From assembly GCF_003264855.1 (NCBI RefSeq), contig NZ_NFZS01000004.1:186001-250000 (forward strand): a stretch of DNA of 64,000 nt, given 5' to 3'. Positions 36,701 to 45,323 of the stretch are shown here, one piece after another. The DNA is from Dyella jiangningensis (lineage in GTDB: Bacteria > Pseudomonadota > Gammaproteobacteria > Xanthomonadales > Rhodanobacteraceae). Positions within the stretch are counted from its first letter, which is position 1, and every line of letters begins with the position of its first letter. A model generated the notes under the pieces. It was not told the origin of the DNA, ran no database searches, and worked only from the letters and a program-made list of their open reading frames with translations. Both the position numbers and the translations under genes were made by a program.

Positions 36701-36933
36701 GGCGCGTACATGATCTGCAAACGACTCTGGGTGGCCAACTGATTGAGCGCATCACCCAGTTCTCCCGCCGCAATGCTGAACTGTTGCGGCGCTGCGCTCT
36801 CGGAGTGCGCCTGTTGTGCTTGAGCCGGCAAATCAACTGTCAGTCCGGCCAGTGCGGCAAACAGACCCGCATACAGCGGATGCCGCGAAATGCCCCAGTT
36901 CCTACGAGTGTTCTTGTTGCAACCAGCCTTCAT
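33793..36933 (-). CDS. TonB-dependent receptor with N-terminal STN signalling domain
   Basis: 1046 residues. A signal peptide ends near AQAQQ; the STN (secretin/TonB short N-terminal) domain spans about 50-122 (QFSIAAGELGDALNQLATQSRLQIMY), a linker follows, then the plug (about 160-290, with NRGFSSVADALQNL and ILPGGQSSLYGSDAIAGVINI) and a 22-strand barrel. The STN domain signals ligand occupancy to the FecR-like protein encoded upstream. The ATG at 36933 is preceded by a strong GGGGAGGGG ribosome site. The ligand is unknown; the large barrel and the neighbouring reductase and peptidase suggest a peptide or protein rather than a simple siderophore. Confidence 0.93.
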   Translation of the reverse strand: MKAGCNKNTRRNWGISRHPLYAGLFAALAGLTVDLPAQAQQAHSESAAPQQFSIAAGELGDALNQLATQSRLQIMYAPELVRGKAAPRVSGELTWRQALEKLLTGSGLEWSLVGHNLVAIRKAPESPQPSRGERGASTQGPAQAAAPAAVTLKKVTVLGSLIPRSQIETASPLIVISANDIKNRGFSSVADALQNLTLNTGSINNTAINAGDVWAAKTVSLFGLDPSFTKFLIDGRPMPVFSQVAQNQVTDQLNTNLSGIPIDLVERIEILPGGQSSLYGSDAIAGVINIVLKKHVRFGTVDAREGWYSDGGGRERMLSASDSFQIGKLNLMVGGQVSDQQPMWDFQRRITAQNFAGGSSPQQPGVDGSVYGFSGNSYFPAQAGDCSKLTGLWGGSERYYASPYGAVCGSVRDGAYGTLINKDRTASLSVHADYAVNDSVQLYADLLDSYEEQSHETVGDFFGLINDANLHDDVVIFRAFAPEERAHSLDGLLSQKSYENTYTATVGGKVDFGKGWNLDVGLTSSYERDDDRQSGLLNTSVPGSYGSALLGPQLGADSFGFPMYAPNYSLLTRPLTPEEYASYTGAASIESNNRTDQLRAQLTQASLFGLPGGDAGLALVAEEGYESWKYQPSPLLEGGGNAYLQGLSWNPSNGHRNRYATAAELNLPVFKMLTADLSARYDSYDAEGAHFSHPTWNAGLEFRPFQELLLRGRYSTSFKAPSLIDEFEGGSTYQDFVVDRVNCARLGFTGPTLSSCPGQYQDEPLTVTQTSNPHLQPMTSKNLSYGVVWSPVPNLSMNVDYQHLSIRNEVVLESPGSLLQFQWYCMQGALDPSSPTCRAANAQITRVPVPSGSPLLGRITGLLVTKANVAHEVNNSIIAGASYRFEAGAYGQFGAHVAYTRVLSHRQQQFPGDPVLDYLNAPAYSTEFKTKANAELNWSRGKWNATLFGTYFGPTPNYVARITNGYDAPYAAKLAAWRIYNASVSYAPTASWQLSLRINNIKNSMPPVDLTYPGTSNQPFNPANYNPYGREIFLEARYRFGHGGSD

Positions 36934-37111
36934 GTCCCCTCCCCCACTGGATAGGTCGCCGGCCGCCGATGTCATCACGTACGCAACGAACGCCGGGCCG
37001 TCACGAATCTGTAATGCACGGGAGAGGAGCAGACCCTACTGTGGGAGCGGAAAATTTTTTGGCGGCATCAACTTCGACATGCCTGCTGAAATCGCAGGCG
37101 CAGATGACCTG

Positions 37112-38107
37112 CTATCGACGGGTCAACACGATCTCGCTGGCGGCGGGTCGTTGATCGGCATGAATTGGCCATCCGTATTCCAAGGCCATGGCAAACGATT
37201 GCTGATCGCCAGCCTTGAACACGCCACTGATCGACGTGCTGCCCAGGCTTGGATCGCCCAGGCGCAGCTTGGTACGGGAATAGCGATTCATTTCCGCGAG
37301 CACTGTCGACAATGGCCATCCTTTGATGACCAGGTTTCCTTGCGTCCAGCCACGCAAGTTGCCCAGCTCCGCATCTGGAATCGCGCGCAGTTCGCCAAGC
37401 CGGCCAGCGGCGTCCAAGGTGATGCTCTGGTCGGGCGCCAACGCGGCCAACTGGGCATCATCCTTCGTGGCGACCTTTACCCTACCCTGCAGCAACGCCA
37501 CCGTGCTCGTGCCGTCCTGGACACGAACCTGGAAGCGGGTGCCCGTCGCCGTGACCGAGCCCTGGGCGGTGCGTACAACGAACGGCCACTTGGCATCGTG
37601 ATGCACGGTAAAGTCCGCGCGCCCGCGCGCCAAGACGAGATCGCGCGCGCGCCTGTTGAAGCGCACCGTTAGCTCGGTATCGGTATCCAGCACGACTTGC
37701 GAGCCATCCTCCAACGCTATCGTGCGCTGCTGGCCCAGTGCGGTCGCATAGCGGATGGCTGGCGCCTCCGCAGGCCAGAACTTCCACGAAGCGGTGGCCG
37801 CCAACACAACCACCGCAGCCGCAGCCGCAGCCAGCGACAGCCACTTGACGCTCCAGGCGGGGCGATGCCGTTTGACGGGACGCCGCGCTTCCGCCAAGGC
37901 CATGGCAATGGCAGGGTCCTCGCGCAATCGGGCGCTGCGCTCCCAGATATCCCCGATCTGGCGATAGGCGGCGTCGTGCGCCGGATCGGCTGCCCGCCAG
38001 CGAGCGAATGCGGCACGTTCGGACTGGCTGCAATCGTGCGCCAGCAACCGCGCAAACCACCGCTGTGCGGTGGCGCGGATTTCCGCATTGGGAGATGGCA
38101 CCGTCAT
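37112..38107 (-). CDS. FecR-family anti-sigma factor / signal transducer
   Basis: 331 residues. The N-terminal cytoplasmic DUF4880-type domain (RATAQRWFARLLAHDCSQSERAAFARWRAADPAHDAAYRQ) is followed by a single membrane helix (about 90-110), then the periplasmic FecR domain (TALGQQRTIALEDGSQVVLDTDTEL, ...VTATGTRFQVRV) and a C-terminal STN-like domain. It should hold the ECF sigma factor and read the receptor. The frame is open 23 codons upstream; MTVPSPNAEIR at 38107 suits the family. It lies between the sigma and receptor genes. Confidence 0.92.
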   Translation of the reverse strand: MTVPSPNAEIRATAQRWFARLLAHDCSQSERAAFARWRAADPAHDAAYRQIGDIWERSARLREDPAIAMALAEARRPVKRHRPAWSVKWLSLAAAAAAVVVLAATASWKFWPAEAPAIRYATALGQQRTIALEDGSQVVLDTDTELTVRFNRRARDLVLARGRADFTVHHDAKWPFVVRTAQGSVTATGTRFQVRVQDGTSTVALLQGRVKVATKDDAQLAALAPDQSITLDAAGRLGELRAIPDAELGNLRGWTQGNLVIKGWPLSTVLAEMNRYSRTKLRLGDPSLGSTSISGVFKAGDQQSFAMALEYGWPIHADQRPAASEIVLTRR

Positions 38108-38181
38108 GCTATTTCGATGCCCCTGCACCAAGCATAGGCACACGCGCCTGGCTATCCGTGACAGACGTCTGTTCATGTTCC

Positions 38182-38757
38182 CTACGATGCATCAGAAGCT
38201 CCCGACCCTACCCTGTCGAACAACGCGGCCAGGGCGTTGGTCATGTGTTTCTCGACGGTTTTCACAGAAATGCCGCAATGGACGGCGATCTGAGCATACG
38301 TCATGCCTTCCATCCGGCTCAGCAGATAAACCTGCCGCCAACGCGGCGGCAACGACAGGAGTGCCTGACGAAGCAGAGCCTCCTGTTGCGCATGCACCAC
38401 CAGATCCTCCTGCGTCGGCTCATCGGACATCAGCTCGAGGTCATCAATCGGCACGTGGTGACTTCTTTGGCGGGCGCTGCCGCGGCGGTATTGCTCACCG
38501 ACGACGTTGATGGCAATGCGGTAGAGCAGCGGCCTCCATGCAGCTTCGGTTTCGGTGTCGCGGTAACGCATCAACCGCATCAGACTTTCTTGAGTGGCAT
38601 CCCTGGCATCCTCTTCGTTGGCCGTGCGACGGCGCAGGAAGCTCAGCAGGCCTCCATACTGCAGGCGCGCGAACGCCGCGAAACCGTGGGCCCGCCGATC
38701 GCCGTCCGCGGAAAAATCCCGCGTCGCCTCTAGAATATCGTCGTGGCGATGAGCCAT
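38182..38757 (-). CDS. FecI-like ECF sigma factor
   Basis: 191 residues. Region 2 (YGGLLSFLRRRTANEEDARDATQESLMRLMRY) and region 4 (LPPRWRQVYLLSRMEGMTYAQIAVHCGISVKTVEKHMTNAL) are clear, with the FecI-type SVKTVEKHM recognition helix. It is predicted to direct transcription of the receptor cluster when the receptor binds its ligand. First gene of the minus-strand series sigma-fecR-receptor-thioredoxin-M16-dsbD; the gap to fecR is 74 bp. Confidence 0.94.
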   Translation of the reverse strand: MAHRHDDILEATRDFSADGDRRAHGFAAFARLQYGGLLSFLRRRTANEEDARDATQESLMRLMRYRDTETEAAWRPLLYRIAINVVGEQYRRGSARQRSHHVPIDDLELMSDEPTQEDLVVHAQQEALLRQALLSLPPRWRQVYLLSRMEGMTYAQIAVHCGISVKTVEKHMTNALAALFDRVGSGASDAS

Positions 38758-39293
38758 GCCGGATGCCGCTGCAGATGGTCTGTGGGCACATCATCGACCC
38801 ACCGGCATGCAGGATGCAACGTGAGGAGAGATGCGTAGGAGACAGCCTTTTACAGGCTGTTTTTGGTTAGATGCAGCAGCATGCCATCCACCCTACCCGC
38901 CCCTGAAAACATGCTGGCGGCGAGCCGGGTACGCGGCTCGTCCCGGAGCCGATTCTGGCGTGCGCCGTACGTCTCCGAGCCAGTCGCGAGCCATGATGAG
39001 ATCCTCGCCCGCCACACGGGGCGATGTCCGTGCGAGCTGAACCGGTTACCGCCCAGCCACTCGATGCGCCATCGACACGTCCTGATAACCCTTGGCTTGC
39101 CGTGGCATCGACTTGCTCGATGCGATGCTTGTGCACTCTTTGAACGGGGGCGCCTGTCGCGCGGCCAGCGTGGCCAATGAGGGGTCATTGCCTCGGCGCA
39201 GGTCGGCACCCACGACCCGAATGAAAAAGGCCTGCGTCAGGCAGGCCTTGTGCCAACACGTGGCGGTATCGCTACGCCCGCGGGCGACGCGCA
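38758..39293. other. 535-bp intergenic region upstream of the ECF sigma gene
   Basis: No credible coding frame on either strand. It holds a terminator at 39224-39249 (minus strand) and a second hairpin at 38842-38860 (ACAGCCT, loop TTTAC, AGGCTGT, then TTTT) reading rightward. No recognised rightward gene precedes that hairpin; it could end a short unannotated RNA. The promoter of the sigma gene must lie within the left part. Confidence 0.5.
39224..39249 (-). terminator. Rho-independent terminator, leftward
   Basis: A 9-bp stem (AAGGCCTGC at 39227-39235 with GCAGGCCTT at 39241-39249), loop GTCAG; on the minus strand it is followed by a T-run (A at 39224-39228 on the plus strand). It lies 45 bp after the stop of the small gene at 39294-39623 and supports that gene being transcribed. 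Confidence 0.8.
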
Positions 39294-39623
39294 TCAGTGG
39301 ACCACGCAAGACCGCCTGGCAGGAAGCGTGACCTCGCGCATGGGCACCGCTTCGTGGAGTTCGTTCCACGTCATCGGCTCGAGTCCCTCGTCGCCCTGCA
39401 GCATGCGCGCGAACGTTGCGCCTTCGTTCTCGCCCGCGCGCAATGCGTCTGCTTCGCGCGCGAAGGTCCTTTCGGTATCGCGTTGCGTCAACGGTTCCCA
39501 ATCGAGCTGATTGCCTGATGGAGAACGCAGCAGTGTCCAGCTGGCCGCCCAGGAGCTCGCGCCTTCACGCCGGATCTCGACGGATTCGACCCTCAGAAGA
39601 TAGATACCGACAAGCACGGCCAT
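39294..39623 (-). CDS. Small hypothetical protein
   Basis: 109 residues from MAVLVGIYLLRVESVEIRRE. I do not recognise the family. The sequence is soluble and charged, with an alpha-helical middle (READALRAGENEGATFARMLQ) and no signal or membrane segment. The longer open frame adds 43 unlikely residues. Support comes from the terminator just downstream and from its lying between transcribed genes on the same strand; it could be the last gene of the hybrid-kinase unit, about 190 bp upstream. Confidence 0.5.
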   Translation of the reverse strand: MAVLVGIYLLRVESVEIRREGASSWAASWTLLRSPSGNQLDWEPLTQRDTERTFAREADALRAGENEGATFARMLQGDEGLEPMTWNELHEAVPMREVTLPARRSCVVH

Positions 39624-39814
39624 GCGCGGACTCCATTTCCGGGCCTCGCCACGCAGGAAGGGGGATGTGGGCGTGCGGGGACACGTCCGTAGGCGTGGAA
39701 GGCCATGACGAATGGAGCTTACGCATGACTTACGTGATGGAGTACGTGGCAAAGGTCATGGATGCCGGCGTTAGTTCTTGCGGCCCACCCGATGCACGAA
39801 CCCCATGAACCCGC

Positions 39815-42800
39815 CTACGCGGCGGGACTCTGGCCTGTCCGCTGGTCGTAGCGATCGAGCAGCACCTCGAGTTCGTCGATGTAGTGCAGAAGCTCGTTGC
39901 GCTGATGGAGGTGGTCGCCCGCTCCATCCGGCGCGTCGTCACCCAGAAGGCGCAAGGCGCCGCGAATACGATGGAGCAGCTGACTCTGTTGCCCGGTGTC
40001 GCCGAGCTGGAATGCGCGCTCCAGTTCCTCCAGATCCTGTCGTGTGGCGGCGACCAGGCTGCGCAGTACGTCGCGCACGCGAGCGGGCGAACCGAAGGTA
40101 TCCAGCAGCAGTCGCCATCGATCCGTCGCCACCGTCGGTCCGCGCTCCGCGGAACGCGAGACGCGCATGCCAAGACAGGTGGAAAGCATGGCTCCGAGTT
40201 CAGCCAGTTGTACCGGCTTGGCGAGGAATTCATCCATGCCCGCTTCGCGGCAACGCGACACCTCCTCGGGCAAGGCGCTGGCGGACAACGCGACGATCGG
40301 CAGGTGCGTAGCCGCGTCGCGCTCGTTCTCGCGAATCCGCCGTGCAAGCGTATAGCCGTCCAAAACAGGCATGTGGCAATCGGTGATGAGCAGGTCGTAG
40401 CGTGCCGTGGCCAGCGTGCGCAGGGCTTCCTGCCCGTTCTCCACAATCGTATGCGGATAGCCCAGCCGGTCGAGCTGCCGGCTGATGACGGCACGATTGA
40501 TGGGATGGTCTTCCGCGACCAGGATGCGTGCATCGTGTCGTTGAGGGCTGATGCTTTCTGCCGCCGGGCGGGGCGACGGCGCCAGGTGCAGCGCGACGTG
40601 ACAGGCTTCCACGGCCGACCGCCAGAGCAAGGGCTGGCCGCTCAGCATCACCTCGCCATGCTCGAGATAAAAACCGCGCGGATCGGGTGCATCCAGCAAC
40701 CGGATCGCATGCGCTCCATCCGGAAGTGCGCCACGGGACGCAAGTTCGAGGTCGACCACGTAGATGTCGATGCTTTCGGAAGCGTATTCCTTGAGATCCA
40801 TTGCGTCGGCGCCGACGATGGACATGCCAAGCGCCGACAACGTATTGGACAGTTCGCGTTCGAGCAGGATGTCCCCGGTACAAAGCAGCGCCTGTTTTCC
40901 GGCCAGCGCCGGTTGGGGTCGCAGTACCTGTTCCACGGCCAGCGGCACTTCGAAGATCGCCTGCGTGCCGAAGCCTGGCGTGCTCGTGAGGCGGATTTCG
41001 CCCTGCATCATGTGCGCGAGGCGGCGGCATATGGTCAGGCCAAGGCCAGTGCCTCCGTAGCGACGGGAGGTGGAGGCCTCTGCCTGGACGAAGGGCTGGA
41101 ACAACCGGTCAAGCTGGTCCTGCGACATGCCGATGCCGGTATCGGACACGGTAATGCCCAGGCGGTGACTCGCGCCGGCGTCCTCCAACAGCTCCATGTG
41201 CACTTCGACGCGACCTTTCGCGGTGAACTTCAGCGCATTGCTCAGCAGGTTGGTGATGATCTGCCGCACGCGCGTCATGTCACCGCGGTACTCGGCCGCC
41301 AGGCGCCAGTCGAGGCTGGCGTACAGCCGCACGCCTTTTTCCATCGCCAGCGACGCGAACAGGCCGAGCACGCCGTCCGTCATGACGCGAAGGTCGAATG
41401 CGTGTTCGTTCAACTGCAGCCGGCCCGCCTCGATGCGCGAGAAGTCGAGAATGTCGTCGAGTATCTGCAGCAGGGTTTCGGACGAGTCGTGCACCATGTC
41501 CAGCATGCGCACCTGCTCGCCGTCGAGCGACGTCTTGCCGAGCAGTTCGACCAGGCTCAGCACGCCTGCCATGGGCGTGCGGATTTCATGGCTCATCATG
41601 GCCAGGAAGGCACTCTTCGCCGCCACCGCTGCTTCGGCCGCTGCCTTCGCCTCGATCAAGGCCTGCGCCTGCGCCTTCTCGTTGGTGATATCGATGCAGA
41701 ACACGCTGCAACTGACCACCCCATCGTCTTCCCTGCGCGGCGGGCCGAATGAGGCGCGTACCCAGCGCCTGCCATGGGGAGCTACCACGCGGTATTCGGT
41801 GCTGTGCGCCCCTTCCCCGGCGCGCAGTCGCTCGATTGCATGGCGCACGTCTGGCTTGTCTTCCTCCACCATGACGTCGAACGGACGACGGCGCCCCAGC
41901 AGAAGGTCCTCATGCGTCAGGCCAAACAGGGCAACCGTCTGCCCGCCGACATAGTCAAAGCTACTCGAGCCATCGCGTGCGTAGCGGACATGCATGACCA
42001 CGCCGGGCAAGCTTTCGTTGGTGTCGATGAGCTTCTGTTCGGAGGCCAGCGCCCGCGCTTCGGCGCGGCGCAGGTCGCTCACGTCCACCAGGGTGCCCAG
42101 CAGGCCTCGGCCCTGGCCGACGCCGCGTTCGAAGGTGTGCCGCCACAGCAGCGCGTCGCGCGCCTCACCGCCCTCTTCCGGCGGGCCGATGTAGAGCTCG
42201 CGGAGACCGCCCTGATTGCGCGCCATCGCCTGCATGTCGGCCTCATGCAAGGCTGCGGCGTCCACGCCCATCGCGTGCTGCGTCTCGATCATGGTGTGGC
42301 CAAGCAGGGATTCGCGCGAGCAAGCAAACATGTCTTCATAGGCACGATTCACGGCGAGATATCGCCCCTCCTCATCCTTGACGAAGACGGGATAGGGAAT
42401 CGTCTCCAGCAGCGCCTGCTGGAACCTCAACTGGGCGGCCAGCGCCTGCTCCGCCTCGCGCTGCGCACGCATGGCGCGTCGCTGCCGCAGATAGGAAATG
42501 CTCACCAGGCCGACGACGACCAGCGCTGCGGCCAGGCCGACAAGCACCCATTTCCATGGCGCGCCGTAGTGGTATTGGGCGGTCAGCCAGCGACCGCGGA
42601 TCGATTGGCGCTGGCTGTCTTTCACGCTCGCGAAAACACGGTTGACCATGGGTGCCAGCCGGTCGTAGCGGTTGGCGATGCCTACGGTGAAGTCCTGGTC
42701 AACGCCCGCGGGGCCGACCACTCGCAGGGTCGCCGCGTAGCGATCGCGAATCAGCGCGTCCAGCGCGGGCAGCGTGCCGACGTAGGCATCCGCTTGACCG

Positions 42801-44254
42801 GAAGCGACCATGGCCAGCCCTTCTTCGTTGCTGCCCACGGATAGCCAATGCGCGCCGGGCGCGAGGCCGCGCAGTCGCGACAGCAGGCTGGCCTCGTTGC
42901 GCACGGCTACCGCATGTCCCGGGAGATCCTCCGGACCCAACAGGGTCGGGCCATGGGTCCGTCCCACGATGACCGTCGGGAAGTGCTCATAGCTGCGGCT
43001 GAACACCATGAACTGCGGATCGAAGTCCTCAGGCATCGCCGCCGCGACCAGGTCGATCTCGCCAGCGCGCACCATGCGCTGCAGATCGCCCCAATCCCTC
43101 GCCGGCACGGCGACGATGTGCAGCCCGAGCTGCTTCTGCAGGATCTCCATGTAGTCGGCAGCCAGGCCATCGAACTGCCCTCGACTGTCGCGGAACGTGT
43201 AGGGATAGCGATCGGTCTCGTACCCCATTCGCAGCGACGGCAGGGTACGCAGCCAGTCGCGTTCGGACGTGGTGGGTTCACGCGCCAGGGGGACGGAGGG
43301 ATCGGTGTTGAGGCCCCAGCGCAAGCGCAGGCGCGCCACCTCGTCCGCGGTAACCGTCGCTTCGGCCTTGCGCAGGATCTGCAGCAGCATCGCGCGGTCC
43401 CGAGGCACCGCCAATCCGATGGAGATCGGCGGAATATCCAGTGGGCCGAGCACGACGAGATCATCGTCGCGACGCTCGAGCAGCAGCATCTGCGTGCGCG
43501 ATGCCGTAGCTCCGATATAGGCGTCGGCCTTGCCGGTAGCCACCAGGTCCAGGGCTTGCCGGCCATCGTCCGCGAACACGAGGGTCGCCTCGGGAAACCG
43601 CTTCGCGAGCTGGTCGGCGATACCATGGAAATCGCGTTCGATGGCCATGCGCGCATGCGCAAGATCGCTCTCCGAGCGGATGCGCTCATCGCCCTTGCGG
43701 CTGACCAGGATCAAGGCTCCTTGCCCATAGGGCTTGAGCATGTCGAACCCGGCCTTCTGCGCCTGGGAGGCCGACATGGCGGCCAGCAGGTCGTAGGGGT
43801 TGTCCGAGCGATCCGAAGCCGTCACCCGCATGTCGGTATAGGGATGGAAGACGAGTCGCAGGCCGGCCTTGCCTGCCAGCAGTCGGGCATAGTCGACACC
43901 GAAGCCTTCCGGCCGCCCGGCCACCCAGGTCTCCGCCGGCAGATGATCGCCTGCGTATACGCCTACATTCACAACCGCATGTTGGTGACGCCAGGTGTCC
44001 TCTTCGGGTGTCAGCGTCAGCACGCTGCTGTTCGAGTCCTTGCCGGCAGACGTCGAATCGTCCTGTACGCCGCCACCCTGCCCTGCGCAGGCCTGCGCCG
44101 CCATACCAAGGCACCAGGCGAGCGCCAGCCAGGGGACCCTGCGCCATCTCGAGCGGCGCGCGACCTGCGGCCCGTGGTTCGGGCGATAGTGTGTCGCGTC
44201 ACTGTGAAAAACGTCATTGACGTCCATGGGTGCGCCCGGATTCCAGCCAGCCAA
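39815..44254 (-). CDS. BvgS/EvgS-like hybrid sensor histidine kinase
   Basis: 1479 codons. In order: a signal or N-terminal helix; two tandem periplasmic solute-binding (SBP_bac_3, Venus flytrap) domains (about 90-310 and 325-550); a membrane helix (WKWVLVGLAAALVVVGLVSI, about 568-590); two PAS-type domains (about 605-725 and 740-870); HisKA with His889 in MMSHEIRTPMAG; an ATPase domain (NLLSNALKFT, DTGIGM, GGTGLGL); a receiver with Asp1292 in LLITDCHMPVLDG; and an Hpt domain with His1428 in LLHRIRGALRLLG. This is the full BvgS phosphorelay with an extra PAS. The start could also be MDVNDVFHSDATH at 44227. A NarL-type regulator is divergent, as in bvgAS/evgAS. Confidence 0.93.
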   Translation of the reverse strand: MAGWNPGAPMDVNDVFHSDATHYRPNHGPQVARRSRWRRVPWLALAWCLGMAAQACAGQGGGVQDDSTSAGKDSNSSVLTLTPEEDTWRHQHAVVNVGVYAGDHLPAETWVAGRPEGFGVDYARLLAGKAGLRLVFHPYTDMRVTASDRSDNPYDLLAAMSASQAQKAGFDMLKPYGQGALILVSRKGDERIRSESDLAHARMAIERDFHGIADQLAKRFPEATLVFADDGRQALDLVATGKADAYIGATASRTQMLLLERRDDDLVVLGPLDIPPISIGLAVPRDRAMLLQILRKAEATVTADEVARLRLRWGLNTDPSVPLAREPTTSERDWLRTLPSLRMGYETDRYPYTFRDSRGQFDGLAADYMEILQKQLGLHIVAVPARDWGDLQRMVRAGEIDLVAAAMPEDFDPQFMVFSRSYEHFPTVIVGRTHGPTLLGPEDLPGHAVAVRNEASLLSRLRGLAPGAHWLSVGSNEEGLAMVASGQADAYVGTLPALDALIRDRYAATLRVVGPAGVDQDFTVGIANRYDRLAPMVNRVFASVKDSQRQSIRGRWLTAQYHYGAPWKWVLVGLAAALVVVGLVSISYLRQRRAMRAQREAEQALAAQLRFQQALLETIPYPVFVKDEEGRYLAVNRAYEDMFACSRESLLGHTMIETQHAMGVDAAALHEADMQAMARNQGGLRELYIGPPEEGGEARDALLWRHTFERGVGQGRGLLGTLVDVSDLRRAEARALASEQKLIDTNESLPGVVMHVRYARDGSSSFDYVGGQTVALFGLTHEDLLLGRRRPFDVMVEEDKPDVRHAIERLRAGEGAHSTEYRVVAPHGRRWVRASFGPPRREDDGVVSCSVFCIDITNEKAQAQALIEAKAAAEAAVAAKSAFLAMMSHEIRTPMAGVLSLVELLGKTSLDGEQVRMLDMVHDSSETLLQILDDILDFSRIEAGRLQLNEHAFDLRVMTDGVLGLFASLAMEKGVRLYASLDWRLAAEYRGDMTRVRQIITNLLSNALKFTAKGRVEVHMELLEDAGASHRLGITVSDTGIGMSQDQLDRLFQPFVQAEASTSRRYGGTGLGLTICRRLAHMMQGEIRLTSTPGFGTQAIFEVPLAVEQVLRPQPALAGKQALLCTGDILLERELSNTLSALGMSIVGADAMDLKEYASESIDIYVVDLELASRGALPDGAHAIRLLDAPDPRGFYLEHGEVMLSGQPLLWRSAVEACHVALHLAPSPRPAAESISPQRHDARILVAEDHPINRAVISRQLDRLGYPHTIVENGQEALRTLATARYDLLITDCHMPVLDGYTLARRIRENERDAATHLPIVALSASALPEEVSRCREAGMDEFLAKPVQLAELGAMLSTCLGMRVSRSAERGPTVATDRWRLLLDTFGSPARVRDVLRSLVAATRQDLEELERAFQLGDTGQQSQLLHRIRGALRLLGDDAPDGAGDHLHQRNELLHYIDELEVLLDRYDQRTGQSPAA

Positions 44255-44402
44255 GGAGGGGTGGAGCTTAGTGACCCGACTACATCATGCTCTATAAGAA
44301 TTGTCTGAAGACGCCCCGGCAAGGAGTAAGGCTTTATCGCCTCTGCTTGCCATGCGCAATCGGCTAACCTACAGCCCAAACTGGCGTACGACCTGAACAG
44401 CC

Positions 44403-45044
44403 ATGACCCTGCGCATCATTCTGGCCGATGACCATCCCATAGTCCGCAGCGGTGTCCGCACCCTGCTGGAGAGCCACTCCCAGACCAGCGTGGTCGCCGA
44501 TGTCGGTTCGCCGGGCGAACTGATCGACGCGATTCACACGCATCCCTGCGACATCGTCCTTACCGATTTCAGCATGCCTGGTGGCCAGGTCGCCGACGGG
44601 CTGCACATGCTCGGCCTCATCCATCGGCGCTGGCCAACGCTGCCGGTGGTCGTCCTCACCATGGTCAACAACGCGGGCGTGCTCAACTCCATCCTCGCGA
44701 CGGGCGTGCGCGGGCTGCTTGGCAAATCCGATGCGTTGACCGAACTGACTCTGGCGATACAGGCGGTTTCCCACGGACGCGACTACCTGAGCACGGCCAT
44801 CCGCAAGACACTGGACATCGCGCGGACCGGCGCCCAGTTCTCCTCGCAACCCGTGCTTTCCAAGCGCGAAACCGAAGTACTTCGGCTGTTCGCCTCGGGC
44901 TTCACCGTGTCCGAGATCGCGAGCCAGCTCAATCGCAGCGTCAAGACCATCAGCCGACAGAAAATGGATGGGATGGCCAAGCTTGGCCTGAAGAGCGACC
45001 TCGACGTCTATGCCTATGCGCGCGAGCACGGGATGCTCACGTAA
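44403..45044 (+). CDS. NarL/FixJ-family response regulator (BvgA/EvgA-like)
   Basis: 213 residues. The receiver domain has Asp55 as phosphoacceptor in DIVLTDFSMPGG and the acidic pair ADDHP at 8-12; the LuxR-type HTH follows at about 148-205 (LSKRETEVLRLFASGFTVSEIASQLNRSVKTISRQK). It is divergent from the hybrid kinase across about 150 bp, so it is its likely phosphorelay target. Beyond the gene pairing there is no direct evidence of the regulon. Confidence 0.93.
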   Translation: MTLRIILADDHPIVRSGVRTLLESHSQTSVVADVGSPGELIDAIHTHPCDIVLTDFSMPGGQVADGLHMLGLIHRRWPTLPVVVLTMVNNAGVLNSILATGVRGLLGKSDALTELTLAIQAVSHGRDYLSTAIRKTLDIARTGAQFSSQPVLSKRETEVLRLFASGFTVSEIASQLNRSVKTISRQKMDGMAKLGLKSDLDVYAYAREHGMLT

Positions 45045-45287
45045 CTCATCACGGACCCGCCAGCGCGAGATGGGCACGTGCAGATGAAGTTCCATCACGC
45101 CAGAACGCCGGCGTCTGCCTTCAAACGCCAACGCTCCGCTCGCCAAGAAGGCGACGCTGCACGCTGGAAGCGCACTCACTGGCGGCGACCTTTTTTAGCC
45201 GTGCACGCTGCGCATGCCAACCCCCGCGCCTTTGTGCTTCCGCAGCATGAATTGTCCGTTCATGCATCCTGGCCGGTCAGACACGCG

Positions 45288-45310
45288 AAGGGCCGGCGAT
45301 GCCGGCCCTT
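45288..45310 (-). terminator. Hairpin downstream of tRNA-Arg
   Basis: A perfect 10-bp stem AAGGGCCGGC/GCCGGCCCTT with a 3-base loop, 14 bp after the 3' end of the tRNA. No U-tract follows, so it may be a processing or weak termination structure. Confidence 0.5.
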
Positions 45311-45323
45311 GCGGTGCTTGAAA

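Noticed and set aside
39884-41752. Plus-strand open frame of 622 codons opposite the hybrid kinase
   Set aside because: Antisense to the HisKA, ATPase and receiver domains, which are intact on the minus strand.
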